DNA of 64,000 nucleotides, taken from positions 118,126 through 182,125 of the forward strand of contig JBGUEO010000004.1 of NCBI GenBank assembly GCA_041821315.1, written 5' to 3'. The DNA comes from DIGJ01 sp041821315. Its GTDB lineage: Bacteria; Bacillota; Clostridia; Lachnospirales; Lachnospiraceae. How positions within the stretch are numbered: the stretch's first letter is position 1; every line of letters begins with the position of its first letter. Shown here piece after piece: positions 17,688 through 27,498 of the stretch. The notes beneath the pieces are model-generated. The model was not told the origin of the DNA. It saw only the letters and a program-made list of their open reading frames with translations, and did no database searches. The translations under genes were made by a program, and so were the position numbers.

Positions 17688-18950
17688 GTGAAAGACGAAA
17701 CAAAATGTTTACATTCAGGATATACACCAGAAAATGGTGGACCAAGAGTAATGCCTATTGTACAAAGCACGACTTATACCTTTGACTCTACCGAGCATAT
17801 TGGGGAATTATTTGATATGCCGACATCTCATATGTATTCTAGATTTTCGAACCCTACGGTAGATTGTGTAGAAAAGAAAATTGCGGATTTAGAAGGAGGG
17901 GTAGGGGCGTTGTGTACTTCCTCCGGACAGGCGGCATCTCTTTTGTCAATTTTAAATATTTGCAATGCTGGAGACAGCTTTATTAGTACATCTACCATTT
18001 ATGGAGGTACCATAAATTTATTCGCAGTTACATTAAAACGGTTTGGTATCGAATGTATCTTTGTGGATGCAGAAAGTAGCGAAGAAGAAATTCAAAAGTT
18101 TTTTAAGCCAAATACAAAAGTAGTGTTTGGTGAAACATTAGCAAATCCTTCTTTGGCAGTTTTAGACATTGAAAAGTTTGCCAAAATTGCACATGCCAAT
18201 AAAGTTCCATTTATAGTAGATAATACCTTTGCTACGCCAATCCTTTGTAAACCAATGGAATTTGGTGCCGATATTGTAATACATTCAACCTCTAAATATA
18301 TGGATGGGCATGCGTTGCAAATTGGTGGTGTAATTGTGGATAGTGGTAACTTTGACTGGACAAATGGTAAATTCCCAGAATTTACAGAGCCAGATCAATC
18401 CTATCATGGAGTTGTATACACCAAAGACTTTGGCAAGATGGCTTATATTATTAAGGCAAGAATGCAATTGATGAGAGATTTCGGTTGTTACCCGGCGGCA
18501 CACTCTGCATTTCTTTTAAATCTTGGATTGGAAACACTTCCGATTCGAATGGAACGTTATTGTGAAAATGGACGTAAGGTTGCAAACTACTTCAAAGCTT
18601 CCAATAAAATTGAAGAAGTAAAATATGCAGGACTTGAGGGTGATAAATATTATGAACGTGCTAAAAAATATTTACCAAAGGGTGCATGTGGTGTTATCTC
18701 AATTGTAATAAAAGGTGGTAAAGAAGCGGCAGTTAAATTTATGGATGGTCTGAAATTAGCTTCGAACGAAGTCCATGTTGCGGATATTCGCACTTGTGTA
18801 CTTCATCCTGCAAGTGCAACACACAGACAATTAACAGATGAGCAACTTGTGGCAGCAGGAGTCAATCCAGGAATGATACGGTTTTCGGTTGGACTAGAAA
18901 ATGTTGCAGACATTATTGCAGACATTGAACAGAGCTTAAAGAACGTATAG
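17688..18950 (+). CDS. metY: O-acetylhomoserine sulfhydrylase / Cys-Met metabolism PLP enzyme
   Basis: A 420-residue PLP enzyme of the Cys/Met metabolism family. Landmarks are YSRFSNPTVDCVEKKIADLEGG, the cofactor-stacking SSGQAAS, VDNTFATPILCKP and the PLP lysine in HSTSKYMDGH. The length and HxGYTPENGGPRVMPI start fit O-acetylhomoserine aminocarboxypropyltransferase (MetY), which makes homocysteine from O-acetylhomoserine and sulfide; methionine gamma-lyase is the main alternative. Start is GTG at 17688 after AGGAGG. No SAM riboswitch is seen in its leader, unlike metK nearby. Confidence 0.88.
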   Translation: MKDETKCLHSGYTPENGGPRVMPIVQSTTYTFDSTEHIGELFDMPTSHMYSRFSNPTVDCVEKKIADLEGGVGALCTSSGQAASLLSILNICNAGDSFISTSTIYGGTINLFAVTLKRFGIECIFVDAESSEEEIQKFFKPNTKVVFGETLANPSLAVLDIEKFAKIAHANKVPFIVDNTFATPILCKPMEFGADIVIHSTSKYMDGHALQIGGVIVDSGNFDWTNGKFPEFTEPDQSYHGVVYTKDFGKMAYIIKARMQLMRDFGCYPAAHSAFLLNLGLETLPIRMERYCENGRKVANYFKASNKIEEVKYAGLEGDKYYERAKKYLPKGACGVISIVIKGGKEAAVKFMDGLKLASNEVHVADIRTCVLHPASATHRQLTDEQLVAAGVNPGMIRFSVGLENVADIIADIEQSLKNV

Positions 18951-19127
18951 TCATAATGTCAAGGTCTCCAAGAATTTGTATGTAAGTGGGAATAACAATA
19001 GGTGTTTGTTTGATGATAAAACAATCAAAGCGTTTAGAACAGAACATGAGAAAAACAGAAAGCAGTATGTTGTTCTGTATTTTATTGGTTACCATGTGTA
19101 AATTACTTTTGGAAGATAGAGGTTCAA

Positions 19128-19613
19128 ATGAATAGAAAATTAAGTATAGTTATCGCATTATTATCACTAATTACCGTTTTAGGTGGGTGCGCGTCTGAAA
19201 GTACGAAAGCAGGGCAGCAGCTTGCGCGGATAGAGGTATATTCTGTTGTGGATAATACATTAGTTAATACCATTGAAGACGAAGAAAGCTTATTAGAGTT
19301 TAATCAAAAAACCGAATGTGAAGAACAGTGGGATGATGATTATATGGATCAGCAAGAGGAAATTCAAAAAAAGTTGGAGGAACGTGAACCTCTATACATT
19401 TTCATGTCTTACAAAAAGCCTGTGGCTATGAATAACGACGGAACTTTGGAAAAAATATCGGAGATTACAGTTTACAAAGACTCGAATATAATAAAAGAAG
19501 AGGTATCACCTGACACTGTAAAAAATTTCACGGTTCCTTCTGAATACTTGACTGACTTTTATGAGAGTTCGGATGAGACTATGGATTTTCTGGTTTCTTT
19601 AACCAAGGGATAA
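19128..19613 (+). CDS. Small lipoprotein of unknown function
   Basis: A 161-residue protein with a lipoprotein signal peptide: hydrophobic residues 5-20 and lipobox LGGC with Cys21. The mature part is acidic (a DDDYMDQQEEIQKKLEEREP stretch) and ends in short beta strands. The layout, a small beta domain following a lipid anchor, is common among clostridial lipoproteins with no assigned role. It lies upstream of, and convergent with, the two-component genes. Confidence 0.75.
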   Translation: MNRKLSIVIALLSLITVLGGCASESTKAGQQLARIEVYSVVDNTLVNTIEDEESLLEFNQKTECEEQWDDDYMDQQEEIQKKLEEREPLYIFMSYKKPVAMNNDGTLEKISEITVYKDSNIIKEEVSPDTVKNFTVPSEYLTDFYESSDETMDFLVSLTKG

Positions 19614-19630
19614 TAGAGCATGATTAGAGG

Positions 19631-19690
19631 AAAGTGGATGTTGCATATCACCTAATTCGTTAGATATGCAACATCCACTTTTCCCGAAAC
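19631..19690. terminator. Bidirectional terminator
   Basis: A perfect stem of about 19 bp (19631-19649 with 19663-19681) is bordered by AAAG and CTTTTCC between convergent genes. Confidence 0.8.
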
Positions 19691-19742
19691 GTCTTCGTAA
19701 TCATCAGATTTAACTTAATGATATTATTTTTAACGATGATCT

Positions 19743-20435
19743 TTAAATTTTAAATCGATAGCCAACTCCCCAGATTGTTTCAATGTATTGGGGTTTGGAA
19801 GTATTTACTTCAATTTTTTCTCGAATTTTCTTTATGTGCACGGTTACGGTTGCAATATCTCCAATGGATTCCATATCCCATATTTCTTGAAATAATTCTT
19901 CTTTGGTATACACATGATTTGGATTAGCAGCTAAAAAAGTTAATAAATCAAATTCTTTGGTTGTAAAAACTTTTTCTTCGGTATTGATATACACACGACG
20001 TGCTGTTTTATCAATTTTTATTCCACGTATTTCTATGATTTCATTTTGCTCTTTGGTACCAAAGCCAATGAGACGTTCATAACGTGCGAGGTGAGCTTTT
20101 ACCCTTGCCACCAACTCACTAGGACTAAAGGGTTTTGTCATATAGTCATCAGCACCAAGACCGAGACCACGAATTTTGTCTATATCATCTTTTTTTGCAG
20201 ATACCATGATAATAGGAGTGTTCTTTTTGCTACGAATCTGTTTACAGATTTCAAAGCCATCTACATTAGGAAGCATTAAATCTAAGATAACGAGATTAAA
20301 ATCTTCTTTTAATGCGCGTTGTAAGCCAGTATCTCCCTTCGTTTCAATGGATACTTCAAAATCACTTAGTTCCAAATAATCTTTTTCAAGTTCTGCAATG
20401 GCCAATTCATCTTCAATAATTAATAGTTTATTCAT
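19743..20435 (-). CDS. OmpR/PhoB-family response regulator
   Basis: A 230-residue response regulator. The receiver domain (1-115) has the acidic pocket DELAI, phosphoacceptor Asp in LVILDLMLPNVDGFE (near residue 52) and Lys in MTKPFSPSEL. The winged-helix effector (about 130-230) has FTTKEFDLLTFLAANPNHVYTKEEL and ends in TIWGVGYRFKI. It overlaps the stop of the kinase gene by 4 nt (ATGA) and is its partner. Regulated genes are not visible here. Confidence 0.95.
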   Translation of the reverse strand: MNKLLIIEDELAIAELEKDYLELSDFEVSIETKGDTGLQRALKEDFNLVILDLMLPNVDGFEICKQIRSKKNTPIIMVSAKKDDIDKIRGLGLGADDYMTKPFSPSELVARVKAHLARYERLIGFGTKEQNEIIEIRGIKIDKTARRVYINTEEKVFTTKEFDLLTFLAANPNHVYTKEELFQEIWDMESIGDIATVTVHIKKIREKIEVNTSKPQYIETIWGVGYRFKI

Positions 20436-21976
20436 TCTTTATTTATTCCTTTCGATTTGTTGCTTTTTTTGGGAGAAACCTTTTCGGGTTCAATGACATC
20501 GTCATTTCGCTTGACCAAGGTAAAGTATATGGTTGTTCCCACGTTTGGTTTACCAGTCGCCCAAATTTTTCCACCATGTTCTTCAATAATTTTTTTTGAA
20601 ATCGCGAGACCAAGACCAGTCCCTCCTTGGGAGGAATTTCTAGAAGCGTCTGTACGATAAAAACGTTCGAAAATTTGAGACTCTTCATCGAGATCAATCC
20701 CTTTTCCGTTATCTTCGATGGAAATCTGCACAAAGGCATCGGCATCCTGAATTCGTATATTAATAATACCACGTGGCTTGTCAATGTATTTTGAGGAGTT
20801 TCCAATAATATTATTGATTACTCGTTTTAACTGTTCGGCATCGGCCCATACCTCTTGCGTATTATCTACAAAATTAAAATATCCAAGGTCAATATGTTTT
20901 ACTTCTAAATCTAGGGTTAGCTCATTGATACAGTCATTGAAATAGTCATTTAGGTTAATTGCCATAAAGTTATAAGGCATGGAATTCATGTCTATTTTGG
21001 AATAAAAGGAAAGTTCATCTACCAATGCAGTCATCGCATTTGCTTTGGTATAAATGGTTTTTAAATAACGATCCATTTTTTCAGGAGTATCTGCGACACC
21101 ATCCATAATTCCTTCTGCATATCCTTTGATTGCAGTAAGTGGTGTTTTTAAATCATGAGAAATATTGCTGATTATTTCTCTGGAAGCTTCTTCATACTTT
21201 ATGCGGCTTTCAATAAGTTCCTTTAATCGTATTCTCATCTTATCGAAATCTTTGCACAGTTCACCAATCTCATCATGTGCTTCGGCTCTTACCTCATAAT
21301 TTAAGTTGCCTTCCCTTATCTGAACGGTAGCAATTCGAAGCATGTTAAGTGGGCGAATAATACCTTGATATATCCACAAAACTAAGATGACCGCAGTAAA
21401 ACAGATGATTAAGATAAAGGAGCTGATAAACTGAATGGCAGAAGCTTGTAGCTGGGGTAAAATGGTATCAATCGAAGTAACAACATAAGCAGAACCATTG
21501 GAACCATCCGAAAAGTAAAAATCCTGTTGTTTTATTAAGGAAGCATGGTTTCCACTGATGTAATAACCACCGTCAATCATGGTACTATCTGCACCAAATT
21601 TTGGTATATACTCTTTAATTGCTGTAAATTTATCCTCGTTCCCAATGTAATAAAAAGAATCATTTTTTTTAATTACAAGGTAAGAGTATTTGAGCACTAA
21701 CTCGTTGTTTAGTGTATCTAAATAATTCTGAGTGAGAAAACGATCGGGATTTTTTTTGCTTTGTGTCAACAAAGAATTAAAAACAGGATCAGTAAGTCTG
21801 CTAAAGACTTGAATCGGGTTGATCAGTATTTGTATCGTATTGGATTCTACGTCATAAGATTGTTGAATGGCATTCATCTGATGAGTAATGATGGCACCAC
21901 CTACGGCAGCGATTAATATAATTGGGATGGTGATGATAATTAAAAATGCGATGACTAATCGTTCTCGTATTTTCAT
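20432..21976 (-). CDS. Membrane sensor histidine kinase
   Basis: A 514-residue kinase. Two membrane helices (about 8-30 and 178-202) enclose a 145-residue extracellular sensor, probably a Cache-like or dCACHE-type fold that I cannot name. HAMP follows (about 205-255), then HisKA with the H-box NISHDLKTPLTAIKGYAEGIM (His near 275) and HATPase with N-box VINNIIGNSSKYI, DNGKGID and GGTGLGLAISKKIIEEHGG. The start at 21976 follows GAGG by 9 nt. It is co-translated with the downstream regulator. The stimulus is unknown. Confidence 0.93.
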   Translation of the reverse strand: MKIRERLVIAFLIIITIPIILIAAVGGAIITHQMNAIQQSYDVESNTIQILINPIQVFSRLTDPVFNSLLTQSKKNPDRFLTQNYLDTLNNELVLKYSYLVIKKNDSFYYIGNEDKFTAIKEYIPKFGADSTMIDGGYYISGNHASLIKQQDFYFSDGSNGSAYVVTSIDTILPQLQASAIQFISSFILIICFTAVILVLWIYQGIIRPLNMLRIATVQIREGNLNYEVRAEAHDEIGELCKDFDKMRIRLKELIESRIKYEEASREIISNISHDLKTPLTAIKGYAEGIMDGVADTPEKMDRYLKTIYTKANAMTALVDELSFYSKIDMNSMPYNFMAINLNDYFNDCINELTLDLEVKHIDLGYFNFVDNTQEVWADAEQLKRVINNIIGNSSKYIDKPRGIINIRIQDADAFVQISIEDNGKGIDLDEESQIFERFYRTDASRNSSQGGTGLGLAISKKIIEEHGGKIWATGKPNVGTTIYFTLVKRNDDVIEPEKVSPKKSNKSKGINKE

Positions 21977-22164
21977 ACATTCTATCCTCATTTCTATATA
22001 ACAGTAAGAGACAGAAGAAAACTCAAATGAGACTAAAGTTTACTCTGTCCGTTTTGAATATTATACCATATAATAAGTTGAATTACACATAAACTAAGTG
22101 GGACATTTCTAAACTTTTTATTAACTGCTTAATTATAGAACACAATTTTACGTATAATAAATAC

Positions 22165-22193
22165 TTGACGAACTTAAAAAATCAGAGTAAACT
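22165..22193 (+). promoter_or_regulatory. metK promoter
   Basis: TTGACG (22165-22170) and TAAACT (22188-22193) with 17-bp spacing, about 30 nt before the SAM-I aptamer. Confidence 0.65.
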
Positions 22194-22224
22194 TATATGC
22201 ATACAATAGAATACGTTATTATTT

Positions 22225-22382
22225 CTCTTATTCAGAGTGGTGGAGAGTTAAGGCTCTACGAAACCACGGCAACCCCGTCAGAGGAAGGTGCCAATCTAAG
22301 CGAGTAAATCCTGCATTAGCGGGTCGAACAATAAGAGGGTTTGATTGAATAATCAGGTCCGTCTTATGATGGACTTTTTTTG
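22225..22382 (+). promoter_or_regulatory. SAM-I (S-box) riboswitch with terminator
   Basis: The aptamer runs 22225-22338. P1 is CTCTTA/TAAGAG (22225-22230 with 22332-22337). The conserved S-box core is present: CAGAGTGGTGGAGAG, ACGAAACCACGGCAACC, and AAGGTGCCAATC. A terminator follows at 22356-22381 (GGTCCGTC/GATGGACT with T-run). It should switch off metK transcription when S-adenosylmethionine is high. Confidence 0.95.
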
Positions 22383-22499
22383 TTGGACAAAAAGCTAGGT
22401 TTAATTCAACACAAAATACGCTGTTTTAGAAGCACTTCTATACGTTTATGCGTTATAAAATTGAGAAATAATAATAGCAAAATCAAAGGAGGATTTCTT

Positions 22500-23687
22500 A
22501 TGGAAAAATTATTATTTACTTCAGAGTCTGTAACAGAAGGACATCCAGATAAGATTTGTGATCAGATTTCAGATGCGGTATTAGATGCACTTATGGAGAA
22601 AGACCCAATGAGCCGAGTTGCGTGTGAAACAGCAATTACAACAGGACTTGTTTTAGTTATGGGTGAGGTTACAACAAAAGGTTATGTTGATATTCAAAAA
22701 ATAGTTCGCGATACAATCCGTGAAATTGGATATGATGCTTCTGAAAAAGGATTTGATGCAAATACTTGTGGTGTTATTGTTGCATTGGATGAACAGTCAA
22801 AAGATATTGCAATGGGAGTTGATAAATCATTAGAAGCTAAGGAACAGACCATGTCAGATTCTGATATTGAAGCAATTGGTGCAGGTGATCAAGGAATGAT
22901 GTTTGGTTATGCGAGTAATGAAACACAAGAATATCTACCATATCCAATAGCACTTGCACATAAGTTGACCAAAAAGTTAACCCAAGTTCGTAAAAATGGG
23001 ACATTAGCTTATCTTCGTCCGGATGGAAAGTCTCAAGTTACCGTGGAATATGATGAAAATGGAAAGCCTGTTCATATAAATGCAGTTGTTATTTCTTCTC
23101 AGCATGCGAATGAGATTACGCAAGAACAAATTCATAAGGACATTCGTAAATATGTAATTGATACAGTAATACCACAAGATATGGTCGATGAGACTACGAA
23201 GTATTTTATTAATCCGACGGGACGATTTGTTATCGGAGGACCCAATGGAGATAGTGGATTAACGGGACGTAAGATTATTGTTGACACCTATGGTGGATTC
23301 GCTCGCCATGGTGGTGGAGCTTTTTCTGGTAAAGATTGTACAAAAGTAGACCGATCGGCAGCATATGCTGCTCGTTATGTAGCAAAAAATATTGTAGCTG
23401 CTGGATTGGCGGATAAGTGCGAGATTCAATTGTCGTATGCAATCGGAGTTGCGCAACCTACCTCTGTTATGGTAGATACCTTTGGAACGGGTAAACTTAA
23501 TGATGATAAACTCGTTTTGATTATTCGTGATAATTTTGATCTTCGTCCAGCTGGGATTATTAAGATGTTAGATTTAAGAAAACCAATCTACAAGCAGACA
23601 GCCGCTTATGGCCATTTTGGAAGAGATGATCTTTCACTGCCATGGGAAGCATTGGACAAAATTGAAATACTTAAGAAATATTTATAA
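22500..23687 (+). CDS. metK: S-adenosylmethionine synthetase
   Basis: A 395-residue enzyme making SAM from methionine and ATP. SESVTEGHPDKICDQISDAVLD at the N-terminus, GAGDQGMMFGYA, the GRFVIGGPNGDSGLTGRKIIVDTYGG loop and GGGAFSGKDCTKVDRSAAY are diagnostic (named here by landmark). The ATG at 22500 has AAAGGAGG 9 nt upstream; the frame continues back to 22380 only as leader sequence overlapping the riboswitch terminator. Controlled by the SAM-I riboswitch, so it senses its own product. Confidence 0.97.
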   Translation: MEKLLFTSESVTEGHPDKICDQISDAVLDALMEKDPMSRVACETAITTGLVLVMGEVTTKGYVDIQKIVRDTIREIGYDASEKGFDANTCGVIVALDEQSKDIAMGVDKSLEAKEQTMSDSDIEAIGAGDQGMMFGYASNETQEYLPYPIALAHKLTKKLTQVRKNGTLAYLRPDGKSQVTVEYDENGKPVHINAVVISSQHANEITQEQIHKDIRKYVIDTVIPQDMVDETTKYFINPTGRFVIGGPNGDSGLTGRKIIVDTYGGFARHGGGAFSGKDCTKVDRSAAYAARYVAKNIVAAGLADKCEIQLSYAIGVAQPTSVMVDTFGTGKLNDDKLVLIIRDNFDLRPAGIIKMLDLRKPIYKQTAAYGHFGRDDLSLPWEALDKIEILKKYL

Positions 23688-23690
23688 ATT

Positions 23691-24401
23691 ATGAAAATAG
23701 AAGATATGAAACTATTATTTGAAGATGCAGATATTCTTGTTTGTGAAAAACCGGCTGGTGTTCCTTCTCAAAGTGATAAAACTGGAGACTATGATATGGT
23801 CAACAAGCTAAAAAATTATTTGTTTGAAAAAGAACCAAAGAACGGAGAACCGTATATTGGACTGGTTCATCGATTGGATCGTCCAGTAGGCGGTGTTATG
23901 GTTTTTGCAAAGACACCACTTGCAGCAAGACGATTAAGTGAAAGTATTCGAAGCAAAGATATGATAAAACGATATCTGGCAGTGCTAAATTTTGATGCAG
24001 GGAATGAATGTGCAAAAGAGCCCAAGCGATTGTGTGATTATCTTATAAAGGACGCAAGAATGAATTGCTCTCACATTACCAATGCAAAGGATAAAAATGC
24101 AAAAAAAGCAGAGCTGTTTTATCAAATACGAGAGGTGAGAAATGGGCTTTCACTGGCTGAGATTGAGTTGCTGACAGGCAGACATCACCAAATACGAGTG
24201 CAGATGGCTGAAAATTTGGGAGGAGTTTGGGGAGACACAAAATATAATTCTTTGTTCAAAGAAAAAAAAGGATTTTATCGAATGGGATTATATGCGTATG
24301 AACTTTCCTTTACACATCCAGTAAAGAAAAAAAAGATGTGCTTTACTTCATATCCATCTGGAGAGCCATTTGATTTTTTTCATTTAAAAGAGATTAATTG
24401 A
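23691..24401 (+). CDS. RluA-family pseudouridine synthase
   Basis: A 236-residue RNA pseudouridine synthase. The catalytic motif VHRLDRPVGGVMVFAKT (active Asp near residue 64) and the TGRHHQIRVQMAENLGG segment define the RluA/RsuA group. No S4 domain is present, so it is the short form that modifies rRNA or tRNA at an unknown position. It begins 3 nt after metK with a poor ribosome site, so it is probably translated by coupling and is under the same riboswitch. Confidence 0.9.
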   Translation: MKIEDMKLLFEDADILVCEKPAGVPSQSDKTGDYDMVNKLKNYLFEKEPKNGEPYIGLVHRLDRPVGGVMVFAKTPLAARRLSESIRSKDMIKRYLAVLNFDAGNECAKEPKRLCDYLIKDARMNCSHITNAKDKNAKKAELFYQIREVRNGLSLAEIELLTGRHHQIRVQMAENLGGVWGDTKYNSLFKEKKGFYRMGLYAYELSFTHPVKKKKMCFTSYPSGEPFDFFHLKEIN

Positions 24402-24454
24402 GTATAAAAGAAACAAACCTTACAGATACTTATCTTTATGTGAGGTGCATGGCG

Positions 24455-25477
24455 ATGAAACAAGATGTAAAAGAACTGTGGTATATGATTGGGACTACGG
24501 TGGCGGTATATGGAGCAATTCGGTATCTTTTGCCACTCGTAGTTCCTTTTTTGTTTTCTTACTTTTTTGCAAGGCTATTATATCCATTGGCGGCAAGTTT
24601 GAAAAAAAAGTGGAAGATATCGGGTACAATCACGATTGGATTACTTACGACAATGGTTCTATCTGTAATTGGGATTGGCCTTTTTTATTTGTGTAAAACG
24701 ATGGTTTCACAAATTCAGAAATTAGTTACCATGCTTCCGGTTTATGAAATAAGAATTATGAATCGTATGGATCGAATTTGTACCTGCTGTGATAAAACGT
24801 TTGCACTGGAGCATGGAACGGCCTTTCGATTCATTCAAAATAAATGGAATGACATGCTTGTGCAGGGGAAAAATCAGGTTAGCACAAATATTTCATGGGA
24901 AACAATTTCTAGTGTTGCAAAGGTATTTGGTATTTTTTGGTGCATTTTAGTTGTCATATGGGGAATGATTTTGATTGTAAAAGATATGGATGAATTAAAG
25001 ATAATTTATGAAGAGTCATGGGTATATCGTCATGGGAGCAATGTGTTTAAGGGGCTTGGTGAAATTGGTATGGCTTATGGAAAAGCAGAGCTTATTATTA
25101 TGATGGTTGTGTTTTTAGTATGCAGTATAGGATTTTTTTTGATTGATAACTCATATGCGGTACTTCTTGCATTATTTGTCAGTATATTTGATGCATTTCC
25201 TGTTTTGGGGAGTGGTCTAGTATTAATTCCCTGGGCCATCTTTGAAGTGCTTCGTGGAAATTGGTTTGCGGCAGCAGTTCTAGCTACGTTGTATGTAGTT
25301 TGTCAAGTGGTACGAGAGTGGGTGGAAGCGAAATTAATAGGCAATCAGATCGGAATAAAACCAATATTTACCATTATGTCAATGTATGCTGGTGTAAAGC
25401 TTTTTGGTATATTTGGTTTTATTCTAGGGCCAATTGCCTTAATGATTGTTAAAACTGTTTTGCAAAATCAATGGTAA
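24455..25477 (+). CDS. AI-2E-family permease, YtvI-like
   Basis: A 340-residue membrane protein with about seven hydrophobic helices in the AI-2E arrangement: a helical pair near residues 20-70, a soluble loop at about 90-150, then helices from 155 on. FDAFPVLGSGLVLIPWA and GNQIGIKPIFTIMSMYAGVKLFGIFGFILGPI are the family signatures. YtvI-type members are linked to sporulation. The ATG at 24455 has GAGGTG upstream; a TTG at 24398 would overlap the previous gene. Its 3' end overlaps the convergent DUF4097 gene by 29 nt. Confidence 0.85.
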   Translation: MKQDVKELWYMIGTTVAVYGAIRYLLPLVVPFLFSYFFARLLYPLAASLKKKWKISGTITIGLLTTMVLSVIGIGLFYLCKTMVSQIQKLVTMLPVYEIRIMNRMDRICTCCDKTFALEHGTAFRFIQNKWNDMLVQGKNQVSTNISWETISSVAKVFGIFWCILVVIWGMILIVKDMDELKIIYEESWVYRHGSNVFKGLGEIGMAYGKAELIIMMVVFLVCSIGFFLIDNSYAVLLALFVSIFDAFPVLGSGLVLIPWAIFEVLRGNWFAAAVLATLYVVCQVVREWVEAKLIGNQIGIKPIFTIMSMYAGVKLFGIFGFILGPIALMIVKTVLQNQW

Positions 25478-26441
25478 CACTGCCGATGCCGCCTTCAATG
25501 GAAAGGCTATTTGCAGCATTTGGAGAAATGGTTGAGACGGAGGAATAGGAGGAGCCGTCAATTGTAATATGTCCCAGTCCCTTTTCAACTTCTAATTTGT
25601 AAGAATCTTGTGAATCTTCAAGTCCTAAGTAAACGGATCCGACTCCACATTCAATCGTATTTTGTCCAGTCATTTTCCCATTAATTGTAATGGAACCAGT
25701 ACCCGCTTCAATTTCGCTTCCGCTGAAGGATGAGGTATCGAGATTCACTGAACCGGTACCACATTCTAAGTCCATATATCCGGCTACAATGTCATTTCCG
25801 GATATGGAACCAGTACCCGCCTCAATATTCAAAGTTGTAGTTTGTAAGTTGCTTATTTGAACAGAACCAGTACCTGCCTCAATATCACATTTATTGGCGA
25901 TAAATCCTTTTGGGTAGGTAATAGTAATAGTTCCGCCTTTTAGACTGCTCAGTCCCTTTCCATCAAGAAGATCTCCAATCCAAGAAAGAAAAGAATCACC
26001 ATAATGACTGCTATCTTTAATGCTTAGTACACCACTTTTTTCAGAAACCTTACAATTTGTACTAACATTTTTCATGTTCACACGAAATTCGTCTCCTTCG
26101 GATAGAATGACACGATTGATCGTTGCTTCAATATCAAGGCTTTCTACATTTGTATAACTTTGTGTAAAATCATAAGTTTCGTAATTACTCATTGTATTAT
26201 TCCCATCACTTTCATCTTCTTCATCGCCCACGTTAATGTGGATTCCGTGTTTATCATCATTATAATGAAATTCATCATCACCGATATCAAGACCTGAGTT
26301 GGATGTAATCGAGGTATTCGGTTTGGTGTTTATGTTCATGGCAAAGAAGATTCCACCTATGATTGCTCCAATGATAGAAATGGCTAAGAAAATTGCAAAA
26401 ATAGTGGCAATAATTTTTATAATTCTTTGTAATGGACTCAT
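25449..26441 (-). CDS. DUF4097-family beta-helix protein, membrane anchored
   Basis: A 330-residue protein with one N-terminal membrane helix (about residues 8-35), an acidic linker, and a C-terminal beta repeat region of about 200 residues. The repeat is a short beta strand such as IEAGTGSVQISN, LNIEAGTGSISGN, LECGTGSVNLD, IEAGTGSITING and IECGVGSVYLGL, building a right-handed beta-helix-like stack as in DUF4097/adhesin-like proteins. The ATG overlaps the upstream TGA (ATGA), so it is co-translated with the LiaF-like gene. A cell-envelope role is inferred from this pairing. Confidence 0.85.
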   Translation of the reverse strand: MSPLQRIIKIIATIFAIFLAISIIGAIIGGIFFAMNINTKPNTSITSNSGLDIGDDEFHYNDDKHGIHINVGDEEDESDGNNTMSNYETYDFTQSYTNVESLDIEATINRVILSEGDEFRVNMKNVSTNCKVSEKSGVLSIKDSSHYGDSFLSWIGDLLDGKGLSSLKGGTITITYPKGFIANKCDIEAGTGSVQISNLQTTTLNIEAGTGSISGNDIVAGYMDLECGTGSVNLDTSSFSGSEIEAGTGSITINGKMTGQNTIECGVGSVYLGLEDSQDSYKLEVEKGLGHITIDGSSYSSVSTISPNAANSLSIEGGIGSVTIDFAKQF

Positions 26442-27121
26442 TTGATGTCGACACCTCCAAACATACAAGTTGCGCTAATATAAACAGTTGGAGCAGTTGG
26501 ATTTGCAAAATTTCTTCGTTTGTTGCTTACGCCACCGAAAATTGGAGTCGAAGATATCTTAACATTAACGTCAGATGGGAGATAGATTTCTACTCCTCCA
26601 AATGTAGCATTACAATTAATAATAACATCTTCGTTGATAATCGCTTGATCAAGTCGTAAAGCAACCGAACCAAAAACGGCATCGATAGAAGCTCCTTCAA
26701 ATATTTCGTTATCGCAGTGGATGTTTTGACCTGAAAAAGTTGCGTTGTAATGTCTGTTTCCATCTTTCATCTTTGTGTATTCGCTTTGCGTGGGACGGTG
26801 TCCTCGAAATGAATTTGCAAACATAATCGCAAAACCGATAATGACAAAAATGATAGGTACGATGAGTTTACCAATTAATTCGCCATCGACAATATTCTGT
26901 CTGGTTAATAGAAGCATTAATCCAATTAGTAATCCGATGATAGTGCCTGTGTTTGGACCATCCTGGATAATGGATACGAGACATGGGACAATAATAAATA
27001 AAGTCCACCAACCAGCAAAGAATAGGGTAAAGTTCCAATAGCCAAAGGCATTACCGGCAAATCCGATACCTAGTATAACAAATAGTAATCCCCAAATGAG
27101 ATTTGAGATTCTTGGTTTCAT
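26438..27121 (-). CDS. LiaF-like membrane protein
   Basis: A 227-residue protein with four hydrophobic segments in residues 5-100 (LIWGLLFVILGIGFAGNAFG; GWWTLFIIVPCLVSI; GTIIGLLIGLMLLLT; IVPIIFVIIGFAIMFA) and a C-terminal beta domain where GxxGGVEI-type strands recur (NATFGGVEIYLPSDV, TPIFGGVSNKR, CMFGGVDIK). This is the LiaF/VraT C-terminal fold of envelope-stress systems. No LiaRS-type kinase or regulator adjoins it. AAGGAGG precedes the start at 27121. Confidence 0.85.
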   Translation of the reverse strand: MKPRISNLIWGLLFVILGIGFAGNAFGYWNFTLFFAGWWTLFIIVPCLVSIIQDGPNTGTIIGLLIGLMLLLTRQNIVDGELIGKLIVPIIFVIIGFAIMFANSFRGHRPTQSEYTKMKDGNRHYNATFSGQNIHCDNEIFEGASIDAVFGSVALRLDQAIINEDVIINCNATFGGVEIYLPSDVNVKISSTPIFGGVSNKRRNFANPTAPTVYISATCMFGGVDIK

Positions 27122-27287
27122 AAAATTCCTCCTTAAAATAATCAAATGTTCTATGTGATTATCATACTCAAAACAATTGTCATTTGGTAGTTACAAATGT
27201 CATTAAGTGGATTTATCTTTAGGTGACGCTTGTAATGAATTCTATTTTAGGGGATCAACGGACGCGGGAAGATATGAAAGAAGGACA

Positions 27288-27498
27288 CAAAAACAGGGAT
27301 AGGTATTCCTGTTCTTGAATAGAAACATGCAGAGTCTAGAAACATCAATCGCATGAACACTACGCAGAACCTCAAGGCAACGAAAATTCACTCGTGTGGG
27401 AGTAAATTTTCGTTAGAGTTTCAGCTTCGTATGCTAAAATGACTGTTTCACGGCTCTGTATGTTTCTATTCAAGATGTAGGTAATCGAACTGTTTTTG
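27288..27498 (+). ncRNA. Structured repeat core, copy 1
   Basis: Foldable core of about 211 nt. P1: CAAAAACAG (27288-27296) with CTGTTTTTG (27490-27498). A 17-nt linker, then P2: 21 bp, 27314-27334 with 27454-27474 (one G-U). Inside, GCAT/ATGC and AACCTC/GAGTTT pairs surround hairpin P3: AACGAAAATT (27379-27388) with AATTTTCGTT (27405-27414), capped by ACTC/GAGT (27390-27393 with 27400-27403). The transcribed strand is not proven; plus is chosen to match the copies. No promoter is assigned. Confidence 0.6.
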
